Origin: Ilex aquifolium
Taxonomy: Eukaryota; Streptophyta; Magnoliopsida; Aquifoliales; Aquifoliaceae
Assembly (NCBI GenBank): GCA_951799425.1
Contig: OX637394.1
Location: 35,438,001-35,502,000, forward strand
Length of the DNA: 64,000 bases
Direction of reading: 5' to 3'
Below, piece by piece: positions 35,437 through 47,968 of the stretch (position 1 is the stretch's first letter; each line of letters opens with the position of its first letter). The notes under the pieces are model-generated. The model was not told the DNA's origin. It saw only the letters and a list, made by a program, of their open reading frames with translations, and searched no databases. The position numbers and the translations under genes are program-made.

Positions 35437-36287
35437 TGTATCTTTGAAAAAAAATTATTTTTCTCTTTTATTCTCTAACATTTCTTAACTAGTAATTGCA
35501 CGTACCTGAACGCATAGAATGACAAAAAATTAAATTAAAACTCGAAGAATACTACATTACCTAAAAGCACTTTACAACTTATGAGGTTGAAAAGTTAACA
35601 CATTAAAATGTTTTTAGATGCATGTCACAAAATGTGATTTTAATAACTATTGTACGTCATATGTTAGTTTGGCAGCACCCTTAGCTAAAAAAATATCCTC
35701 GCTTTCTCTTAATCAAGGGAAAGCATTCCGTTGTTGTAGAAAAGTTTAACTGAAAGAAGAGACTATTGATAAGCGAGCTTTGAAATTTTATCTCCGCAAG
35801 TAGAAATGATATTTTTATCATTAGTTGTTGGGCAATTATGACAGTTTCTAATGGCTAAGAAATAATGTACATTAAACTTCTATATGTGCTTTTGGGGAAA
35901 AGGAAATGATATTTCTATGCATGTGTTACTTGCACATTTTTTAGAAAAATATAAACAAAACAAAAAATATAATTGCGAAAAGGAAATCCATTTCAGGGTA
36001 GAAATCTCCATTGGTTCACTTCGAGGAGAATTTGACCTCCCAAACTCACATATATTCACTATATTTTTCATTCATTTAATATCTTTAAATACAAATAAAT
36101 AACACATAAAATACAGTTACTAAATTCATTGACCGCACTACCTATATAATTATCCAATAAACCTATTAAAACTATACCACTAACCCACTCCCTACATAAA
36201 CTCCTAAAAATTAGCGTACATAATATTTAGATAAATATAAAATTAGTGATTTTACATTTTTGTGTCTAGTTCTCCAATATCCTACAT
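35437..36287. other. no gene; isolated Helitron 3' end at 35,489
   Basis: AT-rich DNA. On the minus strand a hairpin-like GCGTTCAGGTACGTGC followed by TTACTAGT ends at 35,489, resembling a Helitron 3' terminus whose 5' end I could not find. Confidence 0.35.
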
Positions 36288-36463
36288 ATTGTAAGCCGAG
36301 CAATGCTACAAAATCCAAATAAAACCCAAAAAATTACAACCCAAATGTATATCATCCCTTGGATGAGTGAGTCCCATCAATTTTTTCAGTGGGGCTCACT
36401 CATCCCACACTCATCCAAGGAATGATATTCATTTGGGTTATGTAACATTTTTCATTGTAAGCC
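36288..36463. mobile_element. Mutator-type MITE, 156 bp, 10-bp TSD
   Basis: The element runs 36,298-36,453. Its two arms form one long inverted repeat (CCCAAATG..ATATCAT..CCTTGGATGAGTG). Ends are GAGCAATGCTACA and, inverted, GAAAAATGTTACA. ATTGTAAGCC occurs on both sides (36,288-36,297 and 36,454-36,463), a 10-bp duplication typical of Mutator-like elements. Confidence 0.85.
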
Positions 36464-37291
36464 TCCACTCTTTCTAATGATTCTACTCATTGCTTTAATT
36501 TCTCTCTAGCTCTACCAAAATTTATAATGACGTCAACATCAGGTCTCCGAGATGAATGTATACCAAAATTTTTCTAGAATTGTAACAATTAACTGAAATA
36601 GATCTCCCATATATAATGAATGGTTGATTTGGAATATATACAATCAAAAAAAAAAAAATTCTTAGTTGAATTTTGCACTCTTGATTGAGTTGGCGTAAGA
36701 TCCATGGTGCAATTCTCAAATATCTTGATTTAGTTGAAGTGGAATTTAATGGTTATTATTTTCCTGAATATATTTTTCATATTCTTGTTTGAATAGCTTG
36801 TTTCAAGTAACATCAACTAAAATTTCAATGTTTTTTGAAATTCATCATATTACATTGTCTATATGAATTAAATTACTACGATCCATTTTTTATCTAACAA
36901 TCAAACTTCAATTTGATTATTTGAAATTTTGAATTTTATATTAACTTTATAACATTATCATTTAAAGATCATATTTGGAATATCAAAACTTAAACCCAAA
37001 AGTGTTAAGTCCATCAATAATTAGGTTATATACTCGATCCAAAAAACTAAAACTCCACATAATGGAAACTTGTATTAATGTTTTTACTTACACTCCGATT
37101 CATCCGAATTATTACTGACAATAAACATTCGATTTCAATTAATATCAAAATAAAACTAAAATTATTAATGAAAATCGTTCACGTGCAATGCACGTGCGCA
37201 TCGACTAGTGATAGAAAATATTTCAACTTACTCATAAAATAAGACTTTCCAAAATTAAAAGGGTAGGGGTACAGGTACATAGAAACTCATT
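36464..37291. other. no gene; Helitron-like 3' end at 37,207
   Basis: AT-rich DNA without coding signal. Near 37,180-37,207 the sequence CACGTGCAATGCACGTG forms a perfect hairpin followed by CTAG then T, as at a Helitron 3' end on the plus strand. The matching 5' end was not found. Confidence 0.4.
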
Positions 37292-38691
37292 CTTATAGTT
37301 AGTGGTGATCATGGGCTGGATTGTCCACGGGTTTCGTTACTCAGTCTGAAACTCGATAAGGCTGATAGTTAGCCTGTCTAAGTTCAAATCCAATATCCTT
37401 TAAGAAAGAGTTTGGGCCTACCCTCAAACCCATTACTTGACCCGAAACCTGGTCTAATAGCCCGTCCGCAAAAAATCCGTTAAAACTCGACCCAAGAATC
37501 CATTCGCCTAGCTCAATCAAAACATGTAAATAAGTCCCCTAATGTTGAAATTCAAAGTTTTAGAAATTTAGATATTATAAGTAATGTATTCTTTTCTTTT
37601 TCATGTATTAAATATACACGCTTTAAAGTGTAGAATTGTGGCAACCTAGTTGGGATGTACTCATTCTATTGTGATGCAATTCCTCCTCTATTTATAAATA
37701 AAATTATTCATTATTTACTTTTTGTCCATTTTGACTCTATTTTTAATTCAAATATTTAATTTACAAAAATATTAAGTTACAAAAATATTAATGTGAAACC
37801 TCGGAAAATTTGAACTATTCACAAAGGGGCAAAACAATAACTTGTCACTATGAACGGGTTGCGAACCTGAATTTTTCTAGAGCTCAGATGACGAAACGGA
37901 CTTCGCCGTTGAATTCGTCTCGCGAAATCTAGTGACCATGTAAAATTTCATCAAATTCCGAAATAGTCGGATTTTTCACGTTTTACAAGACAGTCGGGTC
38001 TCGGGTGACCCCAAAAACGAAATTTTGGACAAAATGTGAGAAAATTGAAAATAATTTAATTAGAGTTCATAGAAAATAATTTGAACTTAAATCGGGACGA
38101 ATTTTAATCGTTTCGGGATGAAAATAAACCCGAACGAAGAGGGGGCGTGTGGCGCGATCTGAACCACACATTGAAAAATATAAATAGGCTTAAAATTCTG
38201 ATTTTCAGCAGATATTTCTGCTGAAATCAGTCTGGTTTCAGACGTAAAAACAGAGAGAGGGAGAGGGAAGAGAAAAAAAGGGTTTTCTTAGGCTTTCTCC
38301 GGCGATTTCTCCGGCAACCGTCGCTCGGATTCCGTCGAGCAAGAAGGGAGAGTTGATCTACGCAACGAGGGCTACGCGTGGGTACCAAAAACAACAAGTT
38401 TCACCAAAGGTGAACGGGTGGGGGTGTACGAAAATCAAGATTCGAGTTGTATTTCTTTACTCGGATTCCGTCGACATAAAAGGGAGAAGTGATCACGTCG
38501 ACGAGAGCTACGCGTGGGTACCAAAAATGAAGATTTTCACTGAAGGTGAAAAATCGGGATTTGGAAAAATCAAGCTTCGAGTTGGGTTTTCGGGTCTTGG
38601 GAACTTCCTACGGGATTCTCACGCTACAAGAAGTAGGGGTTCTCCTACTTGGGTTGATTTCTTACCTAGAAATGCCTATGATAAATGGGCT

Positions 38692-38693
<2 letters not shown>

Positions 38694-38732
<39 letters not shown>
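38694..38732. repeat. (TA)n microsatellite
   Basis: A run of TA units inside the 3.06 kb solo LTR; it creates repetitive Tyr/Ile frames. Confidence 0.9.
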
Positions 38733-38733
<1 letters not shown>

Positions 38734-39874
38734 CTATATATATTGCCCTATGTATACATATATTTATATGTATATGGTTATGGAATAATGAGGTAAATGG
38801 GTAGTTTGTTAGAAAATTTCACTTGCCCATTGGTGGAATTTAGGTAAAATGATTTTATCCTAAATGAGTATGTAGAAATTGCCTATTGGGATTTCTTGAA
38901 TTATGTGAAAGCTACGTGAAAATTGGGCATAATATGTGTTACCATGTTGTTTGCCTTGAAGGTGTTTGATTAAATGTCTTGGTTGATGTAAATGTTGTTA
39001 TTCGATGAAATTGAGATAACATGTTTAAGTGTGTTGAGGTACGTGAACTTATGCACTATGATATGCCAATATATGCTCTTTGATGTATTGACATGGTTAA
39101 GAAATATGGTAGTTATATGCTATTGATATAATTGCCATGAATTTGAACATGTAAAGTTGTGAATTAAATTGTCCATATGACATTCACTCCATATGGGACA
39201 TGACATGGATATGCAATGGTGCATCACATTGCATTTGCACAGAATCATTCATTTCATGGGTGAGTGCATGGTTGACGTCGACACCAGGCTTGGTGATTGA
39301 CGCAAGGAGTAGTCCAAGTTGCATACATTGCATATGGGACATGGTGAGGCATCACATTCATGGGATGTTAGCATGGGTGTGGGTGTGATTGTGCATGGAT
39401 GATTGTACCACAATCTATGTGGTATTAAATGCATGTGGTTACGGGAATTGCTCATTGGCATTATCGCATATAGAGCATGACAGTGGTAACTCCATTCATG
39501 AATATTAGCCGTGAGTGGAAGCATGTGTGGTTGGTGCATGGTTAAATCAACACCTTGTTTGGTGCTTGATATGTGGACTCGGGAGAAAAGTGGATCGACG
39601 ATCCTTTTTGAGTCGCATGGTTGCATTGCATAAGTAAAAACTTGTGTCTGGGTATAGCAAGAAGGGGTATGGCGACTTCCTCGGGTGAAAGACCCGGAAT
39701 CACTTGGTTCAGTCACTCCCCTGAGGTGAAATTCCGGAAAAGTGACATGGTGTACGGAACCAGCGGTGTGACTCCGAGAATCCGTTGCCCAACAAAGACA
39801 CAAGAGTTTTGATTTATAAATGGTCGTTGAATGTATAACATCAACGGCGGATTTTACAACACACTGACATCTCA

Positions 39875-40225
39875 TTGTGTGTGTGGGAGTCGGGAGGGCT
39901 CGGGTTGTGTTATATGATTGAGTCTCATCTCACTCATGGCATGTTATACACATTGACATTACATTGTGTTGTCGAGCCGGGAAGGGCTCGGGGTGAGTGC
40001 ATAAATGAGTCACATCTCATTTCATGATACATCAAACACGTTGGCATTAGCATTGTGTTGAGGAGCCAGGGAGGGCTCGGGTTGAGTACATGAGTCTCAT
40101 CTCATTTCATGGGGCTTAGGTAGCCCAGTTTAACATACATGGCATTGACATGTAAAGGGAGTCAGAGTGGACTCGAGTTGAGTGCACATGGGTGGGTCTC
40201 ACCTCATTCATGGCATGACATTATA
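39875..40225. repeat. tandem repeat of about 80-90 bp, four copies
   Basis: A block with an AGGGCTCGGGTTGAGTGCAT-like core, then GAGTCTCATCTCATTTCATG, then a CATTGACAT segment, occurs four times with variation inside the solo LTR. Confidence 0.75.
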
Positions 40226-40797
40226 GCATTACATCATTTAATTGTATATTATTTGATGGAATGGTTACGGATTTATGGATGTTGCATGTGAACATTTCAT
40301 ATGCATATAGGTTGAGGAGTAGCCTCTGTAGGAAATACTCTACTGGGCGTTGGCTCACCCTATACGGGAACACATTTCAGGTGGGAGAGATACACCGGCG
40401 GATGGCTCCATTTTGGACCCTCATGCTTGAAGAAAGCCGCATGTGGCTTTACTTAATGTTTTGTGTAATTACATGTTAGAAACTATATTTTGGGGCATGT
40501 AATGCGTAAAATAATTGTAATAGAACTTATAAAGACTATTGTTAGATTAGCCTTTCATGTTTTGATTTAAGTATGGTTAATTGGACCCAGTGTGGCCAAT
40601 GTTTACTTATACATGGACCCGGTGCGGCCATTGCTTTATATTTGACCTCGGATGGGTCTGGTAATTGTGTATTGCACAGGTTGGGTATTGGGTAGAGCTC
40701 CCCATACAAAGGAGACTCTGCCCAAATTTCGTTAAGTTATGGACCCCGGTAAATGGGGCATAACAGTGTGATATCGAGATACTAGGTATCTACAGGT

Positions 40798-43105
40798 ATT
40801 CCTGTAACGCCCCAAAACACACCCTGGACGGCATTACATTCTAAAACCATTTACATAATGAGAGCACTAATATAATCCATCAATAAGAAAAGTTTTCCAT
40901 TCATCATCCATAGGATTTACAATATCATCCCAAAAGAATAAGCCAAGCTATGACAATTACATTCCAAAAGAATTATACTTAAACTTAGCAGCGGAATAAA
41001 TTCTCTAGTCTAGTGCAAAAGAAGCTATATCTCTATATGTCCACCTCGGGATCTAGGTACCCCTCCAAGGAAGCTTCCCCAAGGCCCGGCTCATTCACAC
41101 CGAGCTCTTCCTCTAAAGCCAAATCTGAAAAATATTAATTGTAGGGGATGAGCACGAAGCTCTGTAGCAAAATCTTCCCAAACTCAAACAAGGTTTATAA
41201 AAACATATAAAATGGCCGGTCTCATTTCACAAATAGCATACATAATCTTTGAAGTAAAACAGGGACATTTTAAAATGGATCTCAAGTTTAAGTAGCAACA
41301 GTAATTTACATAAACAGTAAAAGAAACCAAGATCCAATCAATATCCATTTTCCAAAATATAAACCATTTTCCCACAAGACCCTGTGGAATCCCATACTCC
41401 CACAAGTCCTTGTAGGAAACCATTTTCCACAATAATACAACAATCCACCAATATGTATATGTATCTCAAATATGATGTAAGGCAAACCCCATGAATCGAC
41501 GCATTGAGTAATATCTAACCCACACACACCCACACAAATCTTATCAAAGATATCCATCCTTTAGGAAGGGCGTATGCCACACCAATGGCAGTGACGTATC
41601 CAACCCAGGTATTAGTATACTAACCCTCTTACACGGCACCCGTGAGCAATAGCGGTTTAGTCTTACCAAAGCACTAACCCCACTATGAGTGGTAGGAGAA
41701 ATGCCAACCCACACGGAGCAAGCAACACGTCTACCCACTCTACGATATCTCGTCAAAGGCCTCCCATGGTCATCCCACACTCATAAGAGATACAATACCA
41801 AATCCAATTTCACAATTTACAATTATATCTTAAAAATCCCCAAATTGAGCATTTGACATTTTCAATAACCAACCAAGAAAAATGCAAGAGATCACAACAA
41901 TATCATTTTATTACTCAACACAAAACACTATGATTTTGAAATCAAGAATAAAGGAAGAGTTCAAGAGGAAAACCCATCACTCTTGAAAACTAGGGTTTTT
42001 CAAACCAAAAGAGGGATTTGTGTAAAACATGTTAACAATTGAACAAGAATCAAGAAACAATGGAGCCATAGCAAATAAATATCATTAAGAATCAAAACAT
42101 ACATATTTATTAACCCTAACATCAATGTAAGAGAAAGAGAAGAAATCCCCTACCTCAATGCTCAAGAGTTTAAGCCAAATACCCAAACTTCAAGACCTTC
42201 TTCCTTTCCTTTCTTTTCCTTTTAATTCCCCCTCCCTAGGGTTTTCAAAAGATTTGGGTGAGAGTGGGTGAAGAATGGAAGAAAAGAGAATGAGTAGAGA
42301 AGTGAAATCTTAGAAATCTAGGGTTTTAATCTTCTAAAATGGTGGATCTCTCCTTATCTTTGATGTTCTTCTCTCCCTCTCTTACTCTCTAAAGGTGCCT
42401 AGGGTTTAGAATGCTGAAATGGGGCTCAAATAGTCGGCCTTAAGTATTTATAGTGGAAGAAATGGAGAAAGACCCGCAGTCGGATCGGGCTGGTTTCTAT
42501 CGGGCGTATCTGTACGCGTACCGGTACGGTTGAGCTTCTGGAGTCCAGTGTACCGGTACGCGTACCGGTACGATTTAGCTTCTGGAGTTCAGCGTACCGG
42601 TACGCGTGCCGGTACGATTTGACTTCCAGATTTTTGTTTCAACTTCCAATTGAAAATTTTTCATGAGACATACTTTTGTAGCCCTAGATGTCTACTATCT
42701 ACTGTAAAAATTTCAGATCAATTGGACTTAAGAATAAAAAGTTATGGCCAAAACACTAAGTAGTGTTCAATACCCATTTTTACCCAAATTCTCGCTAAAG
42801 TGTATTTTAACTCCGAGACACTTCCTAACTTCCAATACATCCATATTACCACTCCCAATGTTTTTCGACCTTCCGGATTCAATGGAATCATTATTTTGAC
42901 CTTCAAACTTTTAGAAACTTGTCTAATCACCCTTTCCAAGTTTAAACATCTTCGACACGTAACTTCCCAATCAAATTGTCTCCATAGCATTTATTCCTAC
43001 GGTTTATTCTTATGTCACTACATATATCTACATCTTTACAAATATTATTTACTATATATATATCTCTATAAATATATAAAAGAAAATGCGGGGTGTTACA
43101 ATTCC
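40798..43105 (-). mobile_element. solo LTR 3 (TGTAACACCCC family), TSD ATTCC
   Basis: The LTR runs 40,803-43,100 (2,298 bp) with ATTCC on both sides. It inserted about 50 bp from the 3' end of the 3.06 kb solo LTR. The sequence is nearly identical to solo LTR 2 over long stretches, which suggests recent activity. Confidence 0.94.
42445..42620 (-). promoter_or_regulatory. LTR promoter: TATA box and GTACCGGTAC array
   Basis: A minus-strand TATAAATA lies near 42,450. Upstream are one decayed copy (GTATCTGTACG) and at least four GTACCGGTAC-type palindromes between 42,510 and 42,616, alternating with a GAGCTTCTGGAGTYCAG spacer. Confidence 0.6.
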
Positions 43106-43297
43106 GCGGGTTGATGGGTAATCAAGGGACCCCCGGATTTTGGGGTGTCACAATTAATTATTTCTAAATGGAATTGTATATAAAAAGCCCGTCCAGTAGA
43201 CCCGCCTGCAGGCCCAGCCAATGAATGGAAGGTTGGGCTGCGGGTAGCCATCCCCTACCCGAAGCCCGACCCGGCCCATGACACCCCCACTTATAGT

Positions 43298-43715
43298 TCT
43301 ACTATCAATCCACTACGCACTTGAATAATTTTCGTATATAAAAAATTAATAAAAAATATTAGATATATATGTGTGTAAATTAAATATCATCTCAAATTTA
43401 CCAAACTTATTTTATCGCTCAAATTGTATTATAGAATTATGAAGATTTTGTCTGTCCCAACGATTCATTGGTCTAAATATAAGAAAAATAATAAAAATAA
43501 TAATAATTAAAGTTCTATTTTTTAGAATTTTGGGATTAAGAGTATTTTTTTAGCGATGTTTGAAAATTAAAAGTTTTTTGAAATCTATTTGATTAGGATT
43601 CTACTTATAATTCATAGATTAAAATAAAAATGATTATCAATATCCTAATCATATTAGAACTTTACTATAATTAATAATTGGATAGGTCAATTGAAATAAA
43701 AAAAAATTACGGTTT
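43298..43715. other. no gene seen
   Basis: AT-rich DNA between the hAT element and the first Athila-like unit. No coding frame, repeat end or RNA gene was recognised. Confidence 0.5.
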
Positions 43716-43723
43716 AACCCCAT

Positions 43724-43755
43724 GCGTCCGGACGCGTGTAAAAAAATTATAAATA
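43724..43755 (+). promoter_or_regulatory. palindrome GCGTCCGGACGC and TATA box of unit A
   Basis: The 12-bp palindrome at 43,724-43,735 lies 12 bp before TATAAATA (43,748-43,755). The ATG of ORF A follows 93 bp after the TATA box. Confidence 0.55.
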
Positions 43756-43847
43756 CAAGTAGCCTGAATGAATTTTGATTTCCTTAACTACATTACGAAC
43801 TTCTCCTGCCGATTTCAAACTCTTTTTCTTCATTATTCTTCTACCTC

Positions 43848-44898
43848 ATGGAACCACCACAAGCATCAACATCTAATAGACCTCGGACTAGCACTCAGGA
43901 ACCTCAAGAACCTGAGGATACCACTTTTGACCCCCCTTCGTTTTCAGACAATAGAGGCCCGGGTGAGATTCTTTCAATACTACGCCACCAAGCCTTATGT
44001 GCAAGAGAGACAGATAGAGTATGAGGACTTCGCCCGGTTGGGAGTCCGAGATATCATTACTTCTAGGCGGTGGGCTGATTTCATGGGTAAAGAGTGCCCG
44101 TGCATACCCGTTTAAGCTAGAGAGTTTTATAGCAATGCTGACGATTGTGGGAACGGTATTATCCATACCTACGTTCGAAGTAAAAACATTAGAGTGGATG
44201 CCACAACCATTGCTCGGTTGATAGGGATGCTCCAGGCCCTAGTTGCCAACCCTGACTACCCCCAAAATTACTCAGGAGATATAGTTGGATAGGAGCTTTT
44301 GGGGGATGAAAATTTTGTTTGGACTTCATACCTTAGGTTTCTTCAGCAAGGAGATTTGGCAAATAAATATAAGATACTCAATTTGATTTTAGTCTATAAT
44401 ATTTCTCCCCTGTTGAGAAATAATCATATCTACCCTGACCGAGCCCGTCTTTTGTACGCCATGGGTACTAGACAATCTATTGACCTTCCCTCGCTAATTT
44501 TTGCTGAGATGAGACGAGCTATTGTGGACCCGAAGAAGGGGTCCCTCCCTTTTGCAGGCCTGGCCACAACACTTTACGAGCAGGTCGGGGTGGTGATTGA
44601 CGCCACCATGGACAGGGCCAAGAAGGTAGTTGTTCTGAACTTTGGATCTCTTTTGAAGAGTCAGAGTGTGGCTAGGGTAGCAGGAGAAAGAGGGCAAGCT
44701 GCCGATCAGCAAGGGGAGGCTGCACTTGAGGGGATGGCACAGGGAGAGGAGCAGTGGGATCAGTTCCTCAACTTGGAGGAGGAATTGGATTTACCGATTG
44801 ATGAGGACACTGATCCCAAGACTGATAGACATATATTGTTTGAGATTTTGAGAGAGCAGAGAGAGATACGGAAGGAGATGAGAGAGCTGAGGGCTTAG
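43848..44898 (+). pseudogene. accessory ORF A ('putative plant transposon protein' type)
   Basis: The ATG at 43,848 opens MEPPQASTSNRPRTS. A frameshift near 43,930 moves the signal to another frame with ARVRFFQYYATKPYVQERQ and RDIITSRRWADFMGK. After a stop at 44,114 come REFYSNADD, HTYVRSKNI and, from 44,299, NKYKILNLILVYNISP, RARLLYAMGTRQSIDLPSLI and an acidic/coiled C-terminus (FEILREQREIRKEMRELRA). The domain order matches a plant-specific protein often labelled 'putative plant transposon protein' and found around gypsy elements; its function is not known to me. Breaks show this copy is dead. Copies B, C and D share REFYSNA, the YVRG-like string and the KYKxLNLI string. Confidence 0.75.
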
Positions 44899-46801
44899 AT
44901 GAGGGGGCTAGGTCAGAGTTCTGAGAGTCACGCAGGCCCCTCATCTTAGCATGTTTCTTCTAGGTCCCGGGAGTGATTAGTTTTTTTTTTTTTTTTTGAG
45001 AAGAATGGTTGTTTGTAGAAATCAAAGCCTATTGTATTGTAGATTTTTGTCTAGGCTTGATTTCTTTATCTTTTGAAATATGCAATGTACAAAATTTCAA
45101 TAGTAAATGAAATGCATATTTTGTTTCGTTGTGTTATTAAATATCTAAATAACATTTTTATGCATAATTTGACACCACAATATATAAATAATTTGCTTAG
45201 TTTTAAATTTGCAACTGTTTAAGCATCACATAGAACTTTATTCTATATTTTTGTATCTCATATCATGTTCTTATAAAAACTCACAATTTGTGCACTTTAG
45301 ACTTTACAAAGTTGAAAATTTGTTAGGTATTTTACATTGATAACTTGACACATATAGTGGAGATGCATAAAAACCCTAGTGAGTTTTGATCCAATCTTTC
45401 TTAGAGGGTTATTTACATTTACTCAATAAAGAATATTTTCATTCAGCTAATCTCTTTCAATAGTCTCATTATTTTTGTTTTGTTAACACCAATATTGTGA
45501 ATGATTACTTGACTTTAAATTATTTGAATGAGGTAGTGTCTTATCAAGAACTCTTGATATATGATTTTAGGCCATCTTTGACATTATTTGAGCCTGAACC
45601 TTATTCTTTGAATATTATTATCCCTAGAAGCTGTGATTGAGCCTTTGAAATGAAATTTTATTTCTTATACCAAACATATAATAACCAAGCCAATGAAAAA
45701 AAAAAATATCTTTCACCCTTGGTTATCCCGAGATTGAGTTTTTATTTTTTATGTAATTTGGGAGATGTTGGTTGAGAAAAGAAAAAAAAAATTCATACTT
45801 GTGAATATTTGCATTAGATGTCTTGCTAAAAAAAAAAATTTGAAAAAAAAGAATGACAATATGTCTAGCTGTGAAAAAAACAGATTGAAAAAAAAACGAA
45901 AAAAAATAGCAAGCATGAGTTTGAAAATATATGAGCAAGTTTTGTAAATTGTGCTTCTAAAAAGTGAAGAGTGAAAGACTATGGAAAGAAGTTTGGTTGT
46001 GTAATAAATGTTCTCTCCGGATAGTCTTTTGAATTCCTGAATATCATTCGTTTCAAAACCCTAATCCCAAGGCTCCATTACAACCTTAAATAAAGACCTA
46101 TCTGATCTCAAGAGTGTATTGGTGGATGCATGACTTGTGTGAATAAAGAAAAGAATGGTGATTTTTTGTTTATTGTGTGTTGATTTTCTTTCATGAGATT
46201 ATGTCAAATTCTTTTCTTTTGGATTGCAATTATTTTAATAGACATGTGAGTATTATTTTTTTTTGACTTAAATATCTTCTTCTCACGTGTGATATTTGAG
46301 GGAATAGTCACTATAATCTGAGAGAATCTTTTATGAGTGAATTTTTTAGTGAGATTGGCATTGAGATGAATAGTTGATAGTTGTAGAGGTGATTACCGGA
46401 TAAATTATTGACTTGGTATAGTTAATTCACACTACACACGAGTTTATATGAGAAAATGATAAGTGCATACATTTATATAGCGTAGAGTTCTATATTTTGC
46501 TTTGCATGTGCTTATAAAAAGGTTACAACTTAGAATTTTTATATTGTGGTAGCAATATGTGTTATAAAATTATTATTCAGATATTTGATCACAGGGAGAT
46601 GTTTGTGGGTATCATCTCTGAAAACCTTCACAAGACTATACTCGTCCACTAGGGGGAACCTAGGGGTTTAAAGGCTTGTTGCATAGGCTAAATGTAATCG
46701 TGAATCCTACAAAAGTGGTTTTGTTTTTTATCAATAGTTTTATTTTATTTTATTTTTTTTGTTTACCTTACTAGGGACTAGCAAGGTCTGGGTTGGGGGG
46801 T
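44899..46801 (+). mobile_element. non-coding 3' part of unit A
   Basis: No protein signal. The order of blocks (AGATGCATAAAAACCCTAG, CTTGACTTTAA, GCCATCTTTGACATTATTTG, GGGGAACCTAGGGGTTTAA) recurs at 51,520-52,750 and, inverted, at 48,216-49,790 and 57,285-58,880. It ends with a purine tract, GGGTTGGGGGGTG (46,790-46,801), the expected plus-strand primer before an LTR. Confidence 0.6.
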
Positions 46802-47968
46802 GTGATTAAGGTCTAATACTTACATTATTTATTAGAAAAGATCAATTATTTGGTTAGAAAAAGTTGGTAAATATGATAATTTATTAAAGAACTGATGCTA
46901 TGATAATAAATGATGAGTTGTATTAATTTTGCAGTAAAATGGCTCAAGAATGGAGGAGATAAAGCAAGAAGGGGAGCATAGTTGAAAAAGAAGCATACTG
47001 GAACATGCGTCCAGGCGGTGGAATGTCACGCGTCCGGATGTGAGTGACAGAATGTGAGATTTGAGATGTTTCTGAAGGAGAGCACACTGGAAAGTGCGTC
47101 CGGACAGTGGACTAAATCGCGTCCGGACGTAAGAGGCAGAAACTGAAGGCTGCAGGAAAGGAATTTACTGGAAATTGAGTCCGAACGGTAGAAAGCACGC
47201 ATCCGGACGCGTGTTGCCAACCTGCCAACGCCAGTACCAGAATTCAATTACACTTAGACCTTTTTCCAAATAGTGCTATATATAGGAGATGATGGTTGTG
47301 TAAAATACACCTTTTACTGTAGTCTTTTATTTTCTTTTGAGTTATTTCTATCATATCTGGCTAAGAGGTTTAGCTAGGGCAAGGGGAAAAACCTCTCAAA
47401 GAAGTATGGTAATGTTTTTGACTTATGAGCTTAATGGTATGTGATATTTTGTTAATTTGAATTATGATATCTAGTAAAGTTTTTGCTCTGTAAAAATTCC
47501 TGAGTCATTGTGTCTTATATTTTGATTGCTTGAATTTTCCTGCAAGTCAAATAACTGGTTATTCCATGCTTAAGTTAATTACAAATTATTTCACATAATA
47601 ATATAATTGGAGGATTATTCAGGTTCCTGAATAAACTTCTGGTTATAAACAAATGTGTTTTCTTGTTCTTATTACTAAATTTGGTGACTTGAGTTAATCG
47701 ACATTTGATTCTTATCTAGGATTGAAAACTAAGTCTTTAATTATTATTGTATGGATTTGAGAGGGAGTACCTGACGCTCTAGTATTTTTCATACTGTTTT
47801 ACTTACTTTAATCAATTTCCTAAATTAAAATATTCTTTCCAACAAACCATCTTCACAAGCTTTATACAGAATTTTGGTGTGGTTTCTGTTTTCACAATTC
47901 CCTGAGGGTTCGACCTCAGTCTTCCGAGAAATATATTACTTCGCACAGCCTACGCTTGGGTTTACACA
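46802..47968 (+). mobile_element. 3' LTR of unit A
   Basis: It starts TGATTAAGG straight after the purine tract and ends TTTACACA at 47,968 (1,167 bp). Inside are a palindrome array (46,995-47,215), a TATATATA box at 47,277 and a transcribed part with the GGTTTAGCTAGGGCAAGGGG block and the CCCTGAGGGTTCGACCTCAG block near the end, as in Athila-like LTRs. Confidence 0.65.
46995..47284 (+). promoter_or_regulatory. GTCCGGAC palindrome array and TATA box of unit A LTR
   Basis: Three imperfect tandem units of about 80 bp each hold two copies of CGTCCGGACG-like palindromes some 20-25 bp apart (starts near 47,006, 47,030, 47,096, 47,121, 47,177, 47,200). TATATATA follows at 47,277. Confidence 0.6.

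Larger units (their letters stand above)
37787..43157 (+). mobile_element. solo LTR, 3.06 kb, TSD ATTAA
   Basis: The LTR starts TGTGAAACCTCGG at 37,792 and ends GGGGTGTCACA at 43,152; ATTAA flanks both sides. It is split by solo LTR 3. Its right end is related to the LTR fragment at 1-241, which continues into gag, so it belongs to the same gypsy family. A TATAAATAGG box lies near 38,180, followed by a C/G-rich transcribed part with a duplicated unit of about 128 bp (38,325-38,590, core CTACGCGTGGGTACCAAAA). Frames inside are not coding. Confidence 0.9.
37292..43297. mobile_element. non-autonomous hAT element, TSD CTTATAGT
   Basis: Ends TAGTGGTGATCATGGGC (37,300) and, inverted, TGGGGGTGTCATGGGC (43,289) lie inside the exact 8-bp duplication CTTATAGT (37,292-37,299 and 43,290-43,297). 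Without the nested LTRs it is about 620 bp. Like the autonomous hAT at 23,975 its ends are rich in CCCG motifs. It has no coding part. Confidence 0.88.

Noticed and set aside
39249-39875. 208-codon minus-strand frame
   Set aside because: It lies in the repetitive, non-coding part of a solo LTR, has no domain, and its composition follows the CAT/ATG-rich repeat.
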